NCBI GenBank assembly: GCA_965247975.1
Contig: OZ252050.1
Span: 62,001 to 126,000, forward strand
From: Taishania sp965247975
GTDB lineage: Bacteria; Bacteroidota; Bacteroidia; Flavobacteriales_D; Crocinitomicaceae
Direction of reading: 5' to 3'
DNA: 64,000 bases
Shown here: piece after piece, positions 23,475 to 31,993 of the stretch
How the letters are laid out: every line of letters starts with the position of its first letter
How positions within the stretch are numbered: position 1 is the stretch's first letter
Translations under genes and position numbers: made by a program
The notes under the pieces: model-generated
Told to the model about the DNA's origin: nothing
Databases searched by the model: none
The model's input: the letters and a program-made list of their open reading frames with translations, nothing else

Positions 23475-23693
23475 ATGAAAAAAATAACTTTGCTAACCTG
23501 TTTTGCCATTTTAAGTTTATCATCTTGCAAAAAAGATTGGGTATGTGAATGCACCGATGATAACCCACTAGGATCCCAAGTGACCCAAAATAGAATAAAC
23601 AATGAAACGTCAAATCATGCGGAAAAAATCTGCAATGATATAGATGAAACTGGAGGTTCTTCATCATCGTGTAACCTAGTAGGATTTAAATAA
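23475..23693 (+). CDS. small putative lipoprotein
   Basis: This 72-residue protein has a lipoprotein signal peptide: MKKITLLTCFAILSLSSC with the lipobox LSSC, so the mature protein would begin at Cys18, anchored in a membrane facing the periplasm. The mature part is about 55 residues, is polar and contains four more cysteines (CKKDWVCEC, EKICND, SSSCN) that could form disulfides. I recognise no family. It resembles the short uncharacterised lipoproteins found widely in Flavobacteriia. Confidence 0.7.
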   Translation: MKKITLLTCFAILSLSSCKKDWVCECTDDNPLGSQVTQNRINNETSNHAEKICNDIDETGGSSSSCNLVGFK

Positions 23694-23755
23694 CTTATGT
23701 CCAATACAAGAGCTTGTGTTAATTTGAAATTCTTTTTATTTGCGTAGAAAAGATT

Positions 23756-26700
23756 TCAATCCACATACTCATTACGCAACAAGCGCGCCTTCACTTCTTC
23801 CAAGTTCTGTAGTTTTTTCGCTTGTCGTGTCGCCAATGCTGTCTTCGTAAAATACCTGTGCTCGGTCAAAAATTTCACTTGAATTTCATCCCATGCTCGG
23901 TCGCTGTTGATTTTGCCATGTTCTCGTAATTCGAGTCGCAAACGATCGGCAATTTCATGAAAATCATCTCGACCCAAATAATCCAAATCGGCGTCGCAAA
24001 TTATTTGTTCTAAGTTGTTTTTTGGCTTGTGTGGAATGGCTGTCACATAAATCAATTCTTTGATGATTTCCAAATGCTCTTCAGTGTAACCGTATTGTGG
24101 TAAAACTTCAGAAGCCCAACGCACTCCCACTGGTTCATTCTTTTCATATTGCTCCACAAATCCAGCGTCATGATAATTAGCAGCTGTTTTTAGCAAAAAG
24201 AGTCCTTCATCTGTAACGTTTTCAGAAAGGGCCAAGCGTTCTACAGCGTTCACCACATCTTTCGTATGCCCAATGCTGTGATAATGCAATTGAGGCGAAA
24301 GACGTTTTTCCAGCTGATTCATAATAAAACGCTCAGCATTGTAGTAATTAATCGAGCTGTAATGATGTAAATTAACGATTTGCCGGAAACGCTCATTGGG
24401 ATAAATACCATTTCCATCAATCGAAAGTTCGGGTTTGATGCGCGAAACTTCATACATGTCAATCTCTCCCTTACTTTTGGTTTCAGCTACACCAAGAAAT
24501 TTACATTCAAAATAGGGTTCAATGAGTAAAAAAGTGCTACTCGTGATGGTTACTTTTCCTGGTTGGCCCAACATTTCCATGCGCTGCGCATGATTTACCG
24601 TCGTTCCCCAAACGTCATACGCCAAACGCTTGCTACCAATTACTCCTGCAATGACATCACCTGTGTTGATTCCAAGACGCAAGCTCCAATACTCACGATT
24701 CGCATCCAACGCTTCTTGCTTCAATCCTTCCATGTAATTTTGAATCTGCAAACCAACCAAACAAGCATCAATCGGGTTGGTTGAGTTGCGCACGGGAACA
24801 CCTCCTGCACACATATACGCGTCGCCGATGGTTTTAATTTTTTCTAAGTTATTGCTGAAAACAATTTCATCAAATTTTCGAAAAAAGACATCAAGTTTAC
24901 GCACCAGTTCGGTTGGTTCCGTGCGATCAGCAATTTTTGTAAACCCAACAAAATCTGTAAAAAGAACAGAAACAACTTTAAATGCACGAGCGCTTACTTC
25001 TCCTGTTTCCAAAAGTTCAGTTGCCATGGAATCTGGAATCACATTTCGAAGAATGGTTTCTGATTTTTCTTTCTCAATTTCCAGCTCTTGCCGCTGGCGC
25101 TCAACCTTTTCTTTCTTCTTGAGTAATTGATTTTTTTGTTTTTCAATCTTTTTATTTTGCTCCCGAATTTCTTGTGTTCGCTCCGCAATTTTCATTTCCA
25201 AACGCACCTGTTCTCTGCGCTCGTGATCAATCCGTTTTCGAATGGAAAAGCGAACTACAATGAACAAAAAGAAAGCAGAAATCAACCAAAACCACCATTT
25301 AAACCAAAACGGCGATTCAATGGAAATGATCAATGTGGCTGGTGATGCGCACCACTTTCCATCTCCTACTCTAGCGTACACTTTTAAGGTATACGTACCC
25401 GAAGAAAGTGAATTAAACCGCAATTCGTTGGAGTTGCCTATTTCAATTTCTCCTTCGTCGCTGCCTTCCAAAATGTACTTGTAGTTGACAAGTTCTGGAT
25501 TGTACAAATTCGTTGGTTGAAAACGAATCACAAAACTATGTTGATGGTAATCCAACATCAACTCCTTCGTGAGCGCTATTGGTTTTTTGAGTGGTCCATC
25601 TTTATCGTTGGGAGCCAACCAACCTTTGTCCAATTTAAATTTGGTAAAAACAACTTCAACGGGCGATCCTTCATTTGTTATCGTTTTTGGGTTAAAAAAA
25701 TTGTAGCCCGAAATTCCGCCAAAAAACAGTTCGCCAGTAACAGATTTTAATGCGGCTCCCATGTTAAACTCATTGCTCAAAAGTCCATTGATTTCTGAGT
25801 AATTTTTCGCATTTAAGTGTTTCGTGTCAAAGCAACTCAAGCCCTTGTTAGTACTCAACCAAAGCCGTTTCCCATCCACCAAAATGTTGTAAATGACATT
25901 GTTTGGTAAGCCACTTTTTTTGGTGAAAATTTCAGTCTTTTTTGATCGCTCATTCCAATGCACTAATCCAGCACCCATCGTTCCAAACCAATAATCGTTT
26001 GCTTTAAATTCTACAATGTCTGTAATGTACTCATTGTGTTTAAACCGCAAAAATGAATTGAATTTATAGGGTTCTATGAATAAAGAGTCTTTATTTTGGG
26101 TGTTGAGCACGTTTAATCCACCCGAAGAAGTAGCAAACAGAAAAGATCCTTTTTTGTTTTGATAAATCAACCGACAAATGCCTGGCGAAATCGATTTTTT
26201 CGAATTCTTTTTGTCATGCACAAATTCTTGCACTTTACGTTTGGCAAAATCCAGCAACAAGACACCTTCGCTCGTAGCAACGAAATACTTGTTTTCGGAA
26301 TATTTTTTAATGCGGTAAGCTCGTTTGTGTTTTTTAGCCAAAGCATCATCGATGAATGAAAGTTTTTCAAAACGATAGGTGTTCTTGTCTGTGATTTTCA
26401 ATTCAAAAATACCATCCACAGCTGTAATCAACACGTGATTTTCATTGAGCGCATACATCGAAAGAATCGCGTTTTCACTTGACGATTCTTGATTCGCATT
26501 TCTGTAAAATTGTTCAAATCTGCCCGTATTGCGGTTCATTCTGGAAACACCTACATCGGTACCAACAAACAAATAATTGCCTTTCGCATGCTCCGCAAAA
26601 CTCCAAACGGTAGATGCAGGAATCCCATGGTCTAAATTACCACTTGGACCTATTCCTAAAAAACCTTGATTGATTGGGTCAAAACTAGAAATGCCTCTGC

Positions 26701-27667
26701 CCGTTCCTACCCAAATGACGCCCGAAAAATCGCGGTATAAGCAATTAATTTCGTTAAACAACAAGGCATTTTTCTGAAAAACATCTTGTGTGCATTGCGT
26801 AAGTTCTTTGTTTGCTTGAATGGAAATCAACCCGTTTTTCGAAGTTCCAAAATACCATTGATTTTCTGGTGTGTTTAACATGCTTGTGATGCTCAGCAGA
26901 CCAAATTTTGTGTCTAATTCTGTAAATCGCGATGACGTTTGGAAGGTGTTTTCGTTGTATCCGTAAATTCCTTGATTTGTGCCAAACAACAATTCTGACG
27001 ACTGATGCTGATAAACGGTATTGATCTGTAAATTTCCCTGTTTTTTCGGTTTGAAAGAAAGGGTTCGTTTGCTTTTTGTCGTTGGATTGTAGGCTACAAC
27101 CTGTGCATCATCGTTGACCACGTAAATGATGTTTTGTTGGGAAACGAAAATGGAACGTGGTTGGGAGGTTCCCAAATGCAATGTTTGTGGCGAAAATTTC
27201 TTTGTTTTCGTGTCAAAACTCCACACACTTTTGGCGGTAATCAACCAAATGGTATTGTTTTTAGCTTCAACGATTTTCTCGATGCTCAGCGCTTCATTTT
27301 TGACATTATAGGTTGTGAATTTTTCAGTGTTTGGGTCGTAGTGCGTCAATCCATTTCCGGTGCCAAACCACAAATTTCCATCGCGCATTTTAACAGCGGA
27401 CCGAATTTGGCTTCCTTCAATTCCATTGGTTTGCTCCGATGTAAAAACCTCAAAGCGCTTGCCGTCAAATTTGTTCAGACCGTCTTGTGTACCTACCCAA
27501 AGTCCATAATTGTCATCTTGCAGAATGCATAAAACTGAACTTTGCGACAAACCGTCGGTGATGGAGTAATTCTGAAAACGAAATGCATTTTGTGAAAGTC
27601 CAACGAAAACCCAACAACAAATAATCAGTTGAAGAGTGAACGATTTCAAAACTTTACTTTCACGCAT
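23756..27667 (-). CDS. beta-propeller sensor fused to class III adenylate cyclase and HD domain
   Basis: This 1303-residue protein has a signal peptide or first helix at 9-25, a long periplasmic two-component-regulator propeller region (about 28-690, with repeats such as LWVGTQDGLNKFDG and LWFGTGNGLTHYD), a Y_Y_Y domain (about 715-778), a membrane helix (about 787-806) and a charged coiled coil (815-880). It continues with a class III nucleotide cyclase (about 895-1075) and a C-terminal HD phosphohydrolase domain (about 1125-1260). The cyclase has both metal aspartates (FTDFVGFT; GDAYM), Lys and Asp typical of ATP specificity (KTIGDAY; YDVWG) and the Asn/Arg pair in TVNHAQRME. The HD domain shows HYHSIGHT, NYHDAGF and CDADLDYLG. 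It should make cAMP in response to an extracytoplasmic signal. The HD part may hydrolyse a nucleotide or regulate the cyclase. The gene is monocistronic. Confidence 0.9.
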   Translation of the reverse strand: MRESKVLKSFTLQLIICCWVFVGLSQNAFRFQNYSITDGLSQSSVLCILQDDNYGLWVGTQDGLNKFDGKRFEVFTSEQTNGIEGSQIRSAVKMRDGNLWFGTGNGLTHYDPNTEKFTTYNVKNEALSIEKIVEAKNNTIWLITAKSVWSFDTKTKKFSPQTLHLGTSQPRSIFVSQQNIIYVVNDDAQVVAYNPTTKSKRTLSFKPKKQGNLQINTVYQHQSSELLFGTNQGIYGYNENTFQTSSRFTELDTKFGLLSITSMLNTPENQWYFGTSKNGLISIQANKELTQCTQDVFQKNALLFNEINCLYRDFSGVIWVGTGRGISSFDPINQGFLGIGPSGNLDHGIPASTVWSFAEHAKGNYLFVGTDVGVSRMNRNTGRFEQFYRNANQESSSENAILSMYALNENHVLITAVDGIFELKITDKNTYRFEKLSFIDDALAKKHKRAYRIKKYSENKYFVATSEGVLLLDFAKRKVQEFVHDKKNSKKSISPGICRLIYQNKKGSFLFATSSGGLNVLNTQNKDSLFIEPYKFNSFLRFKHNEYITDIVEFKANDYWFGTMGAGLVHWNERSKKTEIFTKKSGLPNNVIYNILVDGKRLWLSTNKGLSCFDTKHLNAKNYSEINGLLSNEFNMGAALKSVTGELFFGGISGYNFFNPKTITNEGSPVEVVFTKFKLDKGWLAPNDKDGPLKKPIALTKELMLDYHQHSFVIRFQPTNLYNPELVNYKYILEGSDEGEIEIGNSNELRFNSLSSGTYTLKVYARVGDGKWCASPATLIISIESPFWFKWWFWLISAFFLFIVVRFSIRKRIDHERREQVRLEMKIAERTQEIREQNKKIEKQKNQLLKKKEKVERQRQELEIEKEKSETILRNVIPDSMATELLETGEVSARAFKVVSVLFTDFVGFTKIADRTEPTELVRKLDVFFRKFDEIVFSNNLEKIKTIGDAYMCAGGVPVRNSTNPIDACLVGLQIQNYMEGLKQEALDANREYWSLRLGINTGDVIAGVIGSKRLAYDVWGTTVNHAQRMEMLGQPGKVTITSSTFLLIEPYFECKFLGVAETKSKGEIDMYEVSRIKPELSIDGNGIYPNERFRQIVNLHHYSSINYYNAERFIMNQLEKRLSPQLHYHSIGHTKDVVNAVERLALSENVTDEGLFLLKTAANYHDAGFVEQYEKNEPVGVRWASEVLPQYGYTEEHLEIIKELIYVTAIPHKPKNNLEQIICDADLDYLGRDDFHEIADRLRLELREHGKINSDRAWDEIQVKFLTEHRYFTKTALATRQAKKLQNLEEVKARLLRNEYVD

Positions 27668-27696
27668 ACATGAATTTTTGCGAGAATCGCAGATGC

Positions 27697-28218
27697 TTAT
27701 TGATTTGGAGCTGTGCTTCCAACAGCTGGCACTATCGTTGAGTTTTCCAAATCTTTGTCAAACATATACATTCCTCCTTTGTCGTTGCCGATTAATTTGA
27801 TTTTATCCAACACCGTTCTAGCCAAAGCCTCTTCTTCCAATTGCTCAGCTACATACCATTGAATGAAATTGTGTGTTGTATAATCGCGCTCGTCCAAACA
27901 CAATCCAACCAAGTCGTTAATGCTTTCAGTCACGCCAATTTCGTGTTCCAACAAAAGCGTAAACACATTGACCAAATCACTGAATTCTTTTGGTGGTTGA
28001 CTCAACGCAGGAATGATTGCTTTTCCACCGCGTTCATTCACAAATTTTACCAATTTAAGCATGTGAAAGCGCTCCTCATCCGAATGCGTGTACATAAATT
28101 TTGCTGTTCCATTCAGCCCGTTCGATTCGGCCCAAGAAGCCATAGCCAAATAAAATTGTGATGAAGATGCTTCTTTTTCGATTTGCGCATTGAGTGCTGC
28201 TTCAATTTTTGGATTCAT
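27697..28218 (-). CDS. ftnA: ferritin
   Basis: This is a non-heme ferritin of 173 residues from ATG 28218, chosen because the product starts MNPKIEAALNAQIEKEASSSQFY and a promoter element lies just upstream; an ATG at 28305 would add an implausible basic extension. The ferroxidase residues are visible as Glu in QIEKEASSS, the E-E-x-x-H pattern in THSDEERFHMLKL, and later QLEEEALARTVLDKI. It oxidises and stores iron in a 24-subunit shell in the cytoplasm. It links with the feo iron uptake genes in function but not in operon. Confidence 0.93.
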   Translation of the reverse strand: MNPKIEAALNAQIEKEASSSQFYLAMASWAESNGLNGTAKFMYTHSDEERFHMLKLVKFVNERGGKAIIPALSQPPKEFSDLVNVFTLLLEHEIGVTESINDLVGLCLDERDYTTHNFIQWYVAEQLEEEALARTVLDKIKLIGNDKGGMYMFDKDLENSTIVPAVGSTAPNQ

Positions 28219-28234
28219 GATTGTGTTGTTTTTA

Positions 28235-28242
28235 CAAAGATA
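28235..28242 (-). promoter_or_regulatory. Bacteroidota -7 element of ferritin
   Basis: The minus strand reads TATCTTTG (TAnnTTTG), 17 bp before the ferritin ATG at 28218. This supports that start. Confidence 0.6.
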
Positions 28243-28364
28243 GGAATCAAAAACATCCAAACCTTTGATTAGTTTCAAAAAAACATTAAACTTGCTGATG
28301 CTCAAATTTTCGGTAAATAGAAATTCTGATTTTATCTGAAAAGCTATTTGTCCATGAATCAGTT

Positions 28365-29039
28365 ATGTCAATAAATATCATAAAATCTTTATTTGCAATT
28401 CTAGTTTGTGCCTCTTTTCAAGCGCAAACAACTGAAAGGACCTGCGATTGTCCTAAAACACAGTATGCGGGAACAAAAGCTGACTCAATTTTTTTTCTGC
28501 ATGGCGAAAAATCTATAGTATTATGTGGCTATAAAAACAAAAATAATGTGCCCGTAACATACTCTGAATTTATACTTTCTGTATGTGGACAGGAAAACAT
28601 AATTGATTTTTGGGATGCTATGCAAACATGCCAACTAAAAGTTAATCATGACACGTTGCTCGTCGAAGAACTCAAATTTTTACCATCTGGCGAATATTTC
28701 AGCTTTCAACCAACCGTTTGGATCATTGAAAAAATATATTTTGTGAACGAAAAACTTGTAAGACGGGTTGAAGTGAATAGAAAAATCAGAAAGTACACGA
28801 CAAAAGAAATTCAACAAGTATTAATCGCTTTCAATACCGCTGCGAAAGGACTCGATGATAGCAAAATGGAACTTGCCAATAAACTTTTTATTGCTTCTAT
28901 TTCTGACAATAAAAAAGCGAGAAAATACCTCAAAGATTTTGAACATAAATTTGGAACACTTGACGGAGCATTTGCCGAAGAATATGAAGACTTGGTTGGG
29001 ATGCTTGAATTGTGGGATAAAAAAGGAATTGTAAAATAA
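28365..29039 (+). CDS. secreted protein of unknown function
   Basis: This 224-residue protein has an N-terminal signal sequence (MSINIIKSLFAILVCASFQAQ), probably cleaved after AQ or nearby. The mature part starts TTERTCDCPKTQYAGTKAD and has five or six cysteines in its first 90 residues, then an alpha-helical, Lys/Glu-rich C-terminal half (about 130-224) with AxKGLDDSKMELANKLFIASISDNKKARKYL. No family is recognised. It is likely periplasmic or surface-exposed. Two further genes of unknown function follow on the same strand at 12 and 16 bp spacing, so they may form a small operon. Confidence 0.68.
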   Translation: MSINIIKSLFAILVCASFQAQTTERTCDCPKTQYAGTKADSIFFLHGEKSIVLCGYKNKNNVPVTYSEFILSVCGQENIIDFWDAMQTCQLKVNHDTLLVEELKFLPSGEYFSFQPTVWIIEKIYFVNEKLVRRVEVNRKIRKYTTKEIQQVLIAFNTAAKGLDDSKMELANKLFIASISDNKKARKYLKDFEHKFGTLDGAFAEEYEDLVGMLELWDKKGIVK

Positions 29040-29051
29040 TAAAGTGAATCC

Positions 29052-29483
29052 ATGCTCACTATAAAAAAAATAAAAGAAGAAAATCAATTTGTCGAAAATG
29101 ACAATAGCACTCCAGAGTCCTATCTAAATTGCATCGAATTTAAAGGCCATGGAACATTTTGCGATGTATATTTTATTTGCCAAGATGGAGAACTTTCTCA
29201 ATCCCAAGTTGATAACTTCAACGAGTTTCAAAGCAAGTATTTAAACTATTTACCGGAAATAAAAACTGCCTTTACTCCATTTCTTTCTCATAAAGATCAA
29301 CAAAATTTCAATTCTCATAATTTCCCCAAGGTATCATTTGATGTCATAGAGGTACCATTCAAAAATCTAGAATTTGATATAGTGCTAAACTGTTCAGTCA
29401 AAGTTTTAAAATTTTTTATTTTCAAGAAAAACGTAAGTCTAGAAATCAAAATAAAAAATGAAAGAATAATAAGCATTCAATAA
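29052..29483 (+). CDS. hypothetical cytoplasmic protein
   Basis: This 143-residue protein has no signal peptide or membrane helix. A central segment (FKGHGTFCDVYFICQDGE) followed by helix-forming NFNEFQSKYLNYLPEIK recalls small uncharacterised Bacteroidota proteins related to DUF2004/DUF6985, but the match is weak. The C-terminal half is beta-rich and Lys-rich. It lies 12 bp after the preceding secreted-protein gene. The function is unknown. Confidence 0.6.
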   Translation: MLTIKKIKEENQFVENDNSTPESYLNCIEFKGHGTFCDVYFICQDGELSQSQVDNFNEFQSKYLNYLPEIKTAFTPFLSHKDQQNFNSHNFPKVSFDVIEVPFKNLEFDIVLNCSVKVLKFFIFKKNVSLEIKIKNERIISIQ

Positions 29484-29499
29484 CCTCGTTTTAAAACCG

Positions 29500-30270
29500 A
29501 TGCATCCATCCCTCTCCATCCTCGTTTTTTTAGTCTTCAGCTTTTCTTTGCTCGGTCAAGAGCCTAAAACAAGTTACGCCACAAAATCAAATTTGGAAGG
29601 TCATTGGAGCCTTTTAGATGCCGAACTTGTGGATGACGTTCCGTTTTTGAATCTTCGGGCTACAGAACCTGACCCGATGACGCGAGTTAGCGAAGATAGC
29701 CCGTGGGATTCTTATCGCAGAAATGATTTGGTTTTCGAACAAGACACCATGTATTCGGTGATTTATCCCATCGAAATGCTGCACGCTGCAAAGTATTGGC
29801 TAGATACTAGCTATGTGCATGTTGAAACTAAGAATAGCGTTTTGACTTACCCTGCCGAACTTGTAAACGATACCTTGTTTTTGTATACTCAATTGAGCAG
29901 CGAAGCACAATTTTTCAAAGAAAGATATGTTCGAACAAATTTCAATGATAGTATTTTAGGCGTATTGAAAAAATATGGTGTCAATTACCCAGAACTGGCT
30001 GGGACGTGGTACTTAATTCGCGAAGAAGATTATGATTATGGGACTCATTACGAACTAAAATTTCCTTACACCCTTCCCGATTCTATTGTTTTAACTCGTC
30101 AGCAAATGATTGCCGCGCTGGAAAAAGAAAAAACATTCTTGATACGTACGAGTGGTGTGAAACGAGATTATTCATTTTATTATGAGGACATGAATATGTA
30201 TTTCATACCTGGAAAATGGTATAAAGGGGATGATCCGTATATTCATTTTTATAAAAAATTTGATGATTAA
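29500..30270 (+). CDS. secreted protein of unknown function
   Basis: This 256-residue protein has a signal peptide (MHPSLSILVFLVFSFSLLGQ). Two stretches, EGHWSLLDAELVDDV near residue 34 and LAGTWYLIREEDYDYG near residue 166, each look like the opening strand of a lipocalin-type beta-barrel (GxW). The mature protein may therefore hold two such domains in tandem. No named family is recognised. It is likely periplasmic. It ends before an AT-rich gap with no obvious terminator. Confidence 0.62.
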   Translation: MHPSLSILVFLVFSFSLLGQEPKTSYATKSNLEGHWSLLDAELVDDVPFLNLRATEPDPMTRVSEDSPWDSYRRNDLVFEQDTMYSVIYPIEMLHAAKYWLDTSYVHVETKNSVLTYPAELVNDTLFLYTQLSSEAQFFKERYVRTNFNDSILGVLKKYGVNYPELAGTWYLIREEDYDYGTHYELKFPYTLPDSIVLTRQQMIAALEKEKTFLIRTSGVKRDYSFYYEDMNMYFIPGKWYKGDDPYIHFYKKFDD

Positions 30271-30385
30271 CAAGTTGATTTTCATTTGTTTGATTAAAAT
30301 TTAAAAAAATAATTTCTTTCCGAGCCAACCAATTCAAATAAAAAACGTTTAACATTTGTAATAATTTGCTAAACAAAACACATTT

Positions 30386-31726
30386 ATGAAGAACTACATT
30401 TCAACCATTGTCCTGTTTTTTGCTTTCACGAATGCCTTCGCGCAAAATGTTGGTATCGTCAGAAACAACTATTTTTCTACTTACTTTGACAGCACATTCA
30501 TGATGGAGATTGAAGTGTTGGATTCTGGTACAATTAGACTCGGAAGCATAGATCCAATCACTGGTGTTGTAAGCAACATAGGAAGTTCTGAATACAACTC
30601 GGGAATTAATCTCAATGGCGCCACTTTGAATCCATATTTAGATCATTATTACATTGGAAGTGGTTTCAATTTATTGACCTTTGATATGAACTCAGGTGAT
30701 ATTATCAACAATGTTCCCATCACCGGACCACTTCCTTCTGGTTCTTTTCAAAACTATCGATTCAATCCAAGTGATTCTGTTGTTTACGGAATGGTTCCTC
30801 ATAATTATTACTCCACCTATTACGATAGTATTGCAATGATGGAAATTGAAGTGTTAGATTCAGCAGTAATCAGATTTGCATCCATTAATCCACTCACTGG
30901 TGTTTATTCCTTGATCGGAAATACATCCTATAATAACATTTACACTTTAGCTGGAAATTCCATTAATCCGTATGAAATGGTTTATTACTATTCTGCTGTG
31001 GACACACTCATTGGAATTGATTTATACAATGGCGAACCGTATAGTGTAGTGCCTATTCAACTTCCAGCAACTGCTATTTTTGAAAATATCGTGTATAGCT
31101 GCTCGGACACAACAATTTACGGAATTGTGAGACAAAATTTTATTTCAAGTTATTATGATCCGATATTGATGATTGATATCGAACAAGTGGATTCTACCAC
31201 GTTTAGATTTTCAAAAATAGACCCAAATACAGGCGTGGTCACTTTTATCTCGCCTTACAACATTGGTGTTGGTGGGAATTTAACAGGTGGTTCTTTTGTT
31301 GACCCAGGTTCATCTACTTATTTCTTTAGCTATGGAAACGAAATAGTTGGTGTTTCTTTGGCAACAGGATTGGTTACCTCATCTATACTAAAAACGTACG
31401 AATCTGGGTTTACACTAGATATGATGAGAAGTTCTTCAAACTGTTTGAACGCAAGAATAATGAGATTTGATCAGTCTGCGAATGTGAGTGAAATTGCGAA
31501 TGAAGTCATCGATGGTATAATTTTCCCAAATCCTGCGCAAAATGAAATTACAGTGCAAATTAATGCAGAAATTCAAAACATTCAAATCGTAGACTTAACT
31601 GGTTCAATACTTGTGGAGACAGTGGAAAGTAAAATTGACATCTCTAATTTACCTCAAGGTGTTTATTTTGCAAAAGTGATCGCTGAAACGGGTGGATTGT
31701 TCACTCAAAAATTCGTGAAAAATTAA
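30386..31726 (+). CDS. T9SS-exported protein with three internal ~111-residue repeats
   Basis: This 446-residue protein has a signal peptide (1-20, ending AFAQ), three tandem repeats at about residues 22-131, 132-242 and 243-345, and a T9SS type-A C-terminal sorting domain (about 376-446, with GIIFPNPAQNEITV, ISNLPQGVYFAKV and a terminal KFVKN). Each repeat carries the pattern (N)xYxSxYxDxxxMxxIEVxDSxxxRxxxIxPxTGV, so they arose by duplication. Such repeats usually fold as propeller blades or lectin-like beta-sheets. The product is secreted to or anchored at the cell surface via PorU-type processing. Its role is unknown. Confidence 0.85.
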   Translation: MKNYISTIVLFFAFTNAFAQNVGIVRNNYFSTYFDSTFMMEIEVLDSGTIRLGSIDPITGVVSNIGSSEYNSGINLNGATLNPYLDHYYIGSGFNLLTFDMNSGDIINNVPITGPLPSGSFQNYRFNPSDSVVYGMVPHNYYSTYYDSIAMMEIEVLDSAVIRFASINPLTGVYSLIGNTSYNNIYTLAGNSINPYEMVYYYSAVDTLIGIDLYNGEPYSVVPIQLPATAIFENIVYSCSDTTIYGIVRQNFISSYYDPILMIDIEQVDSTTFRFSKIDPNTGVVTFISPYNIGVGGNLTGGSFVDPGSSTYFFSYGNEIVGVSLATGLVTSSILKTYESGFTLDMMRSSSNCLNARIMRFDQSANVSEIANEVIDGIIFPNPAQNEITVQINAEIQNIQIVDLTGSILVETVESKIDISNLPQGVYFAKVIAETGGLFTQKFVKN

Positions 31727-31826
31727 TACAATTGTGCTGTTTTACTCTGCTGAGAATGAATAATCTAAAAGTCAGAAGAAAAATTTAAGTGATAAAACTT
31801 CGCATGATTCTCCTCATATTTCTTTA

Positions 31827-31856
31827 AAAACCGACAAGAGGTTGTCGGTTTTTTAT
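31827..31856 (+). terminator. intrinsic terminator
   Basis: The stem ACCGACAA/TTGTCGGT around a GAGG loop is followed by TTTTTT, so it terminates rightward transcription. It lies about 100 bp after the T9SS repeat gene and before rnr. Confidence 0.85.
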
Positions 31857-31993
31857 TGCAACATGGTTGAAGACTCTTGTAATAATTCTACTAGCTTTAG
31901 ATTCAAAATTAAGAACTTTAAAACCCCAATATTAAGCGACATTCTCCTACTCTTCTTATCATTTATCAACAGAATACAACTAACTTAGCACTC

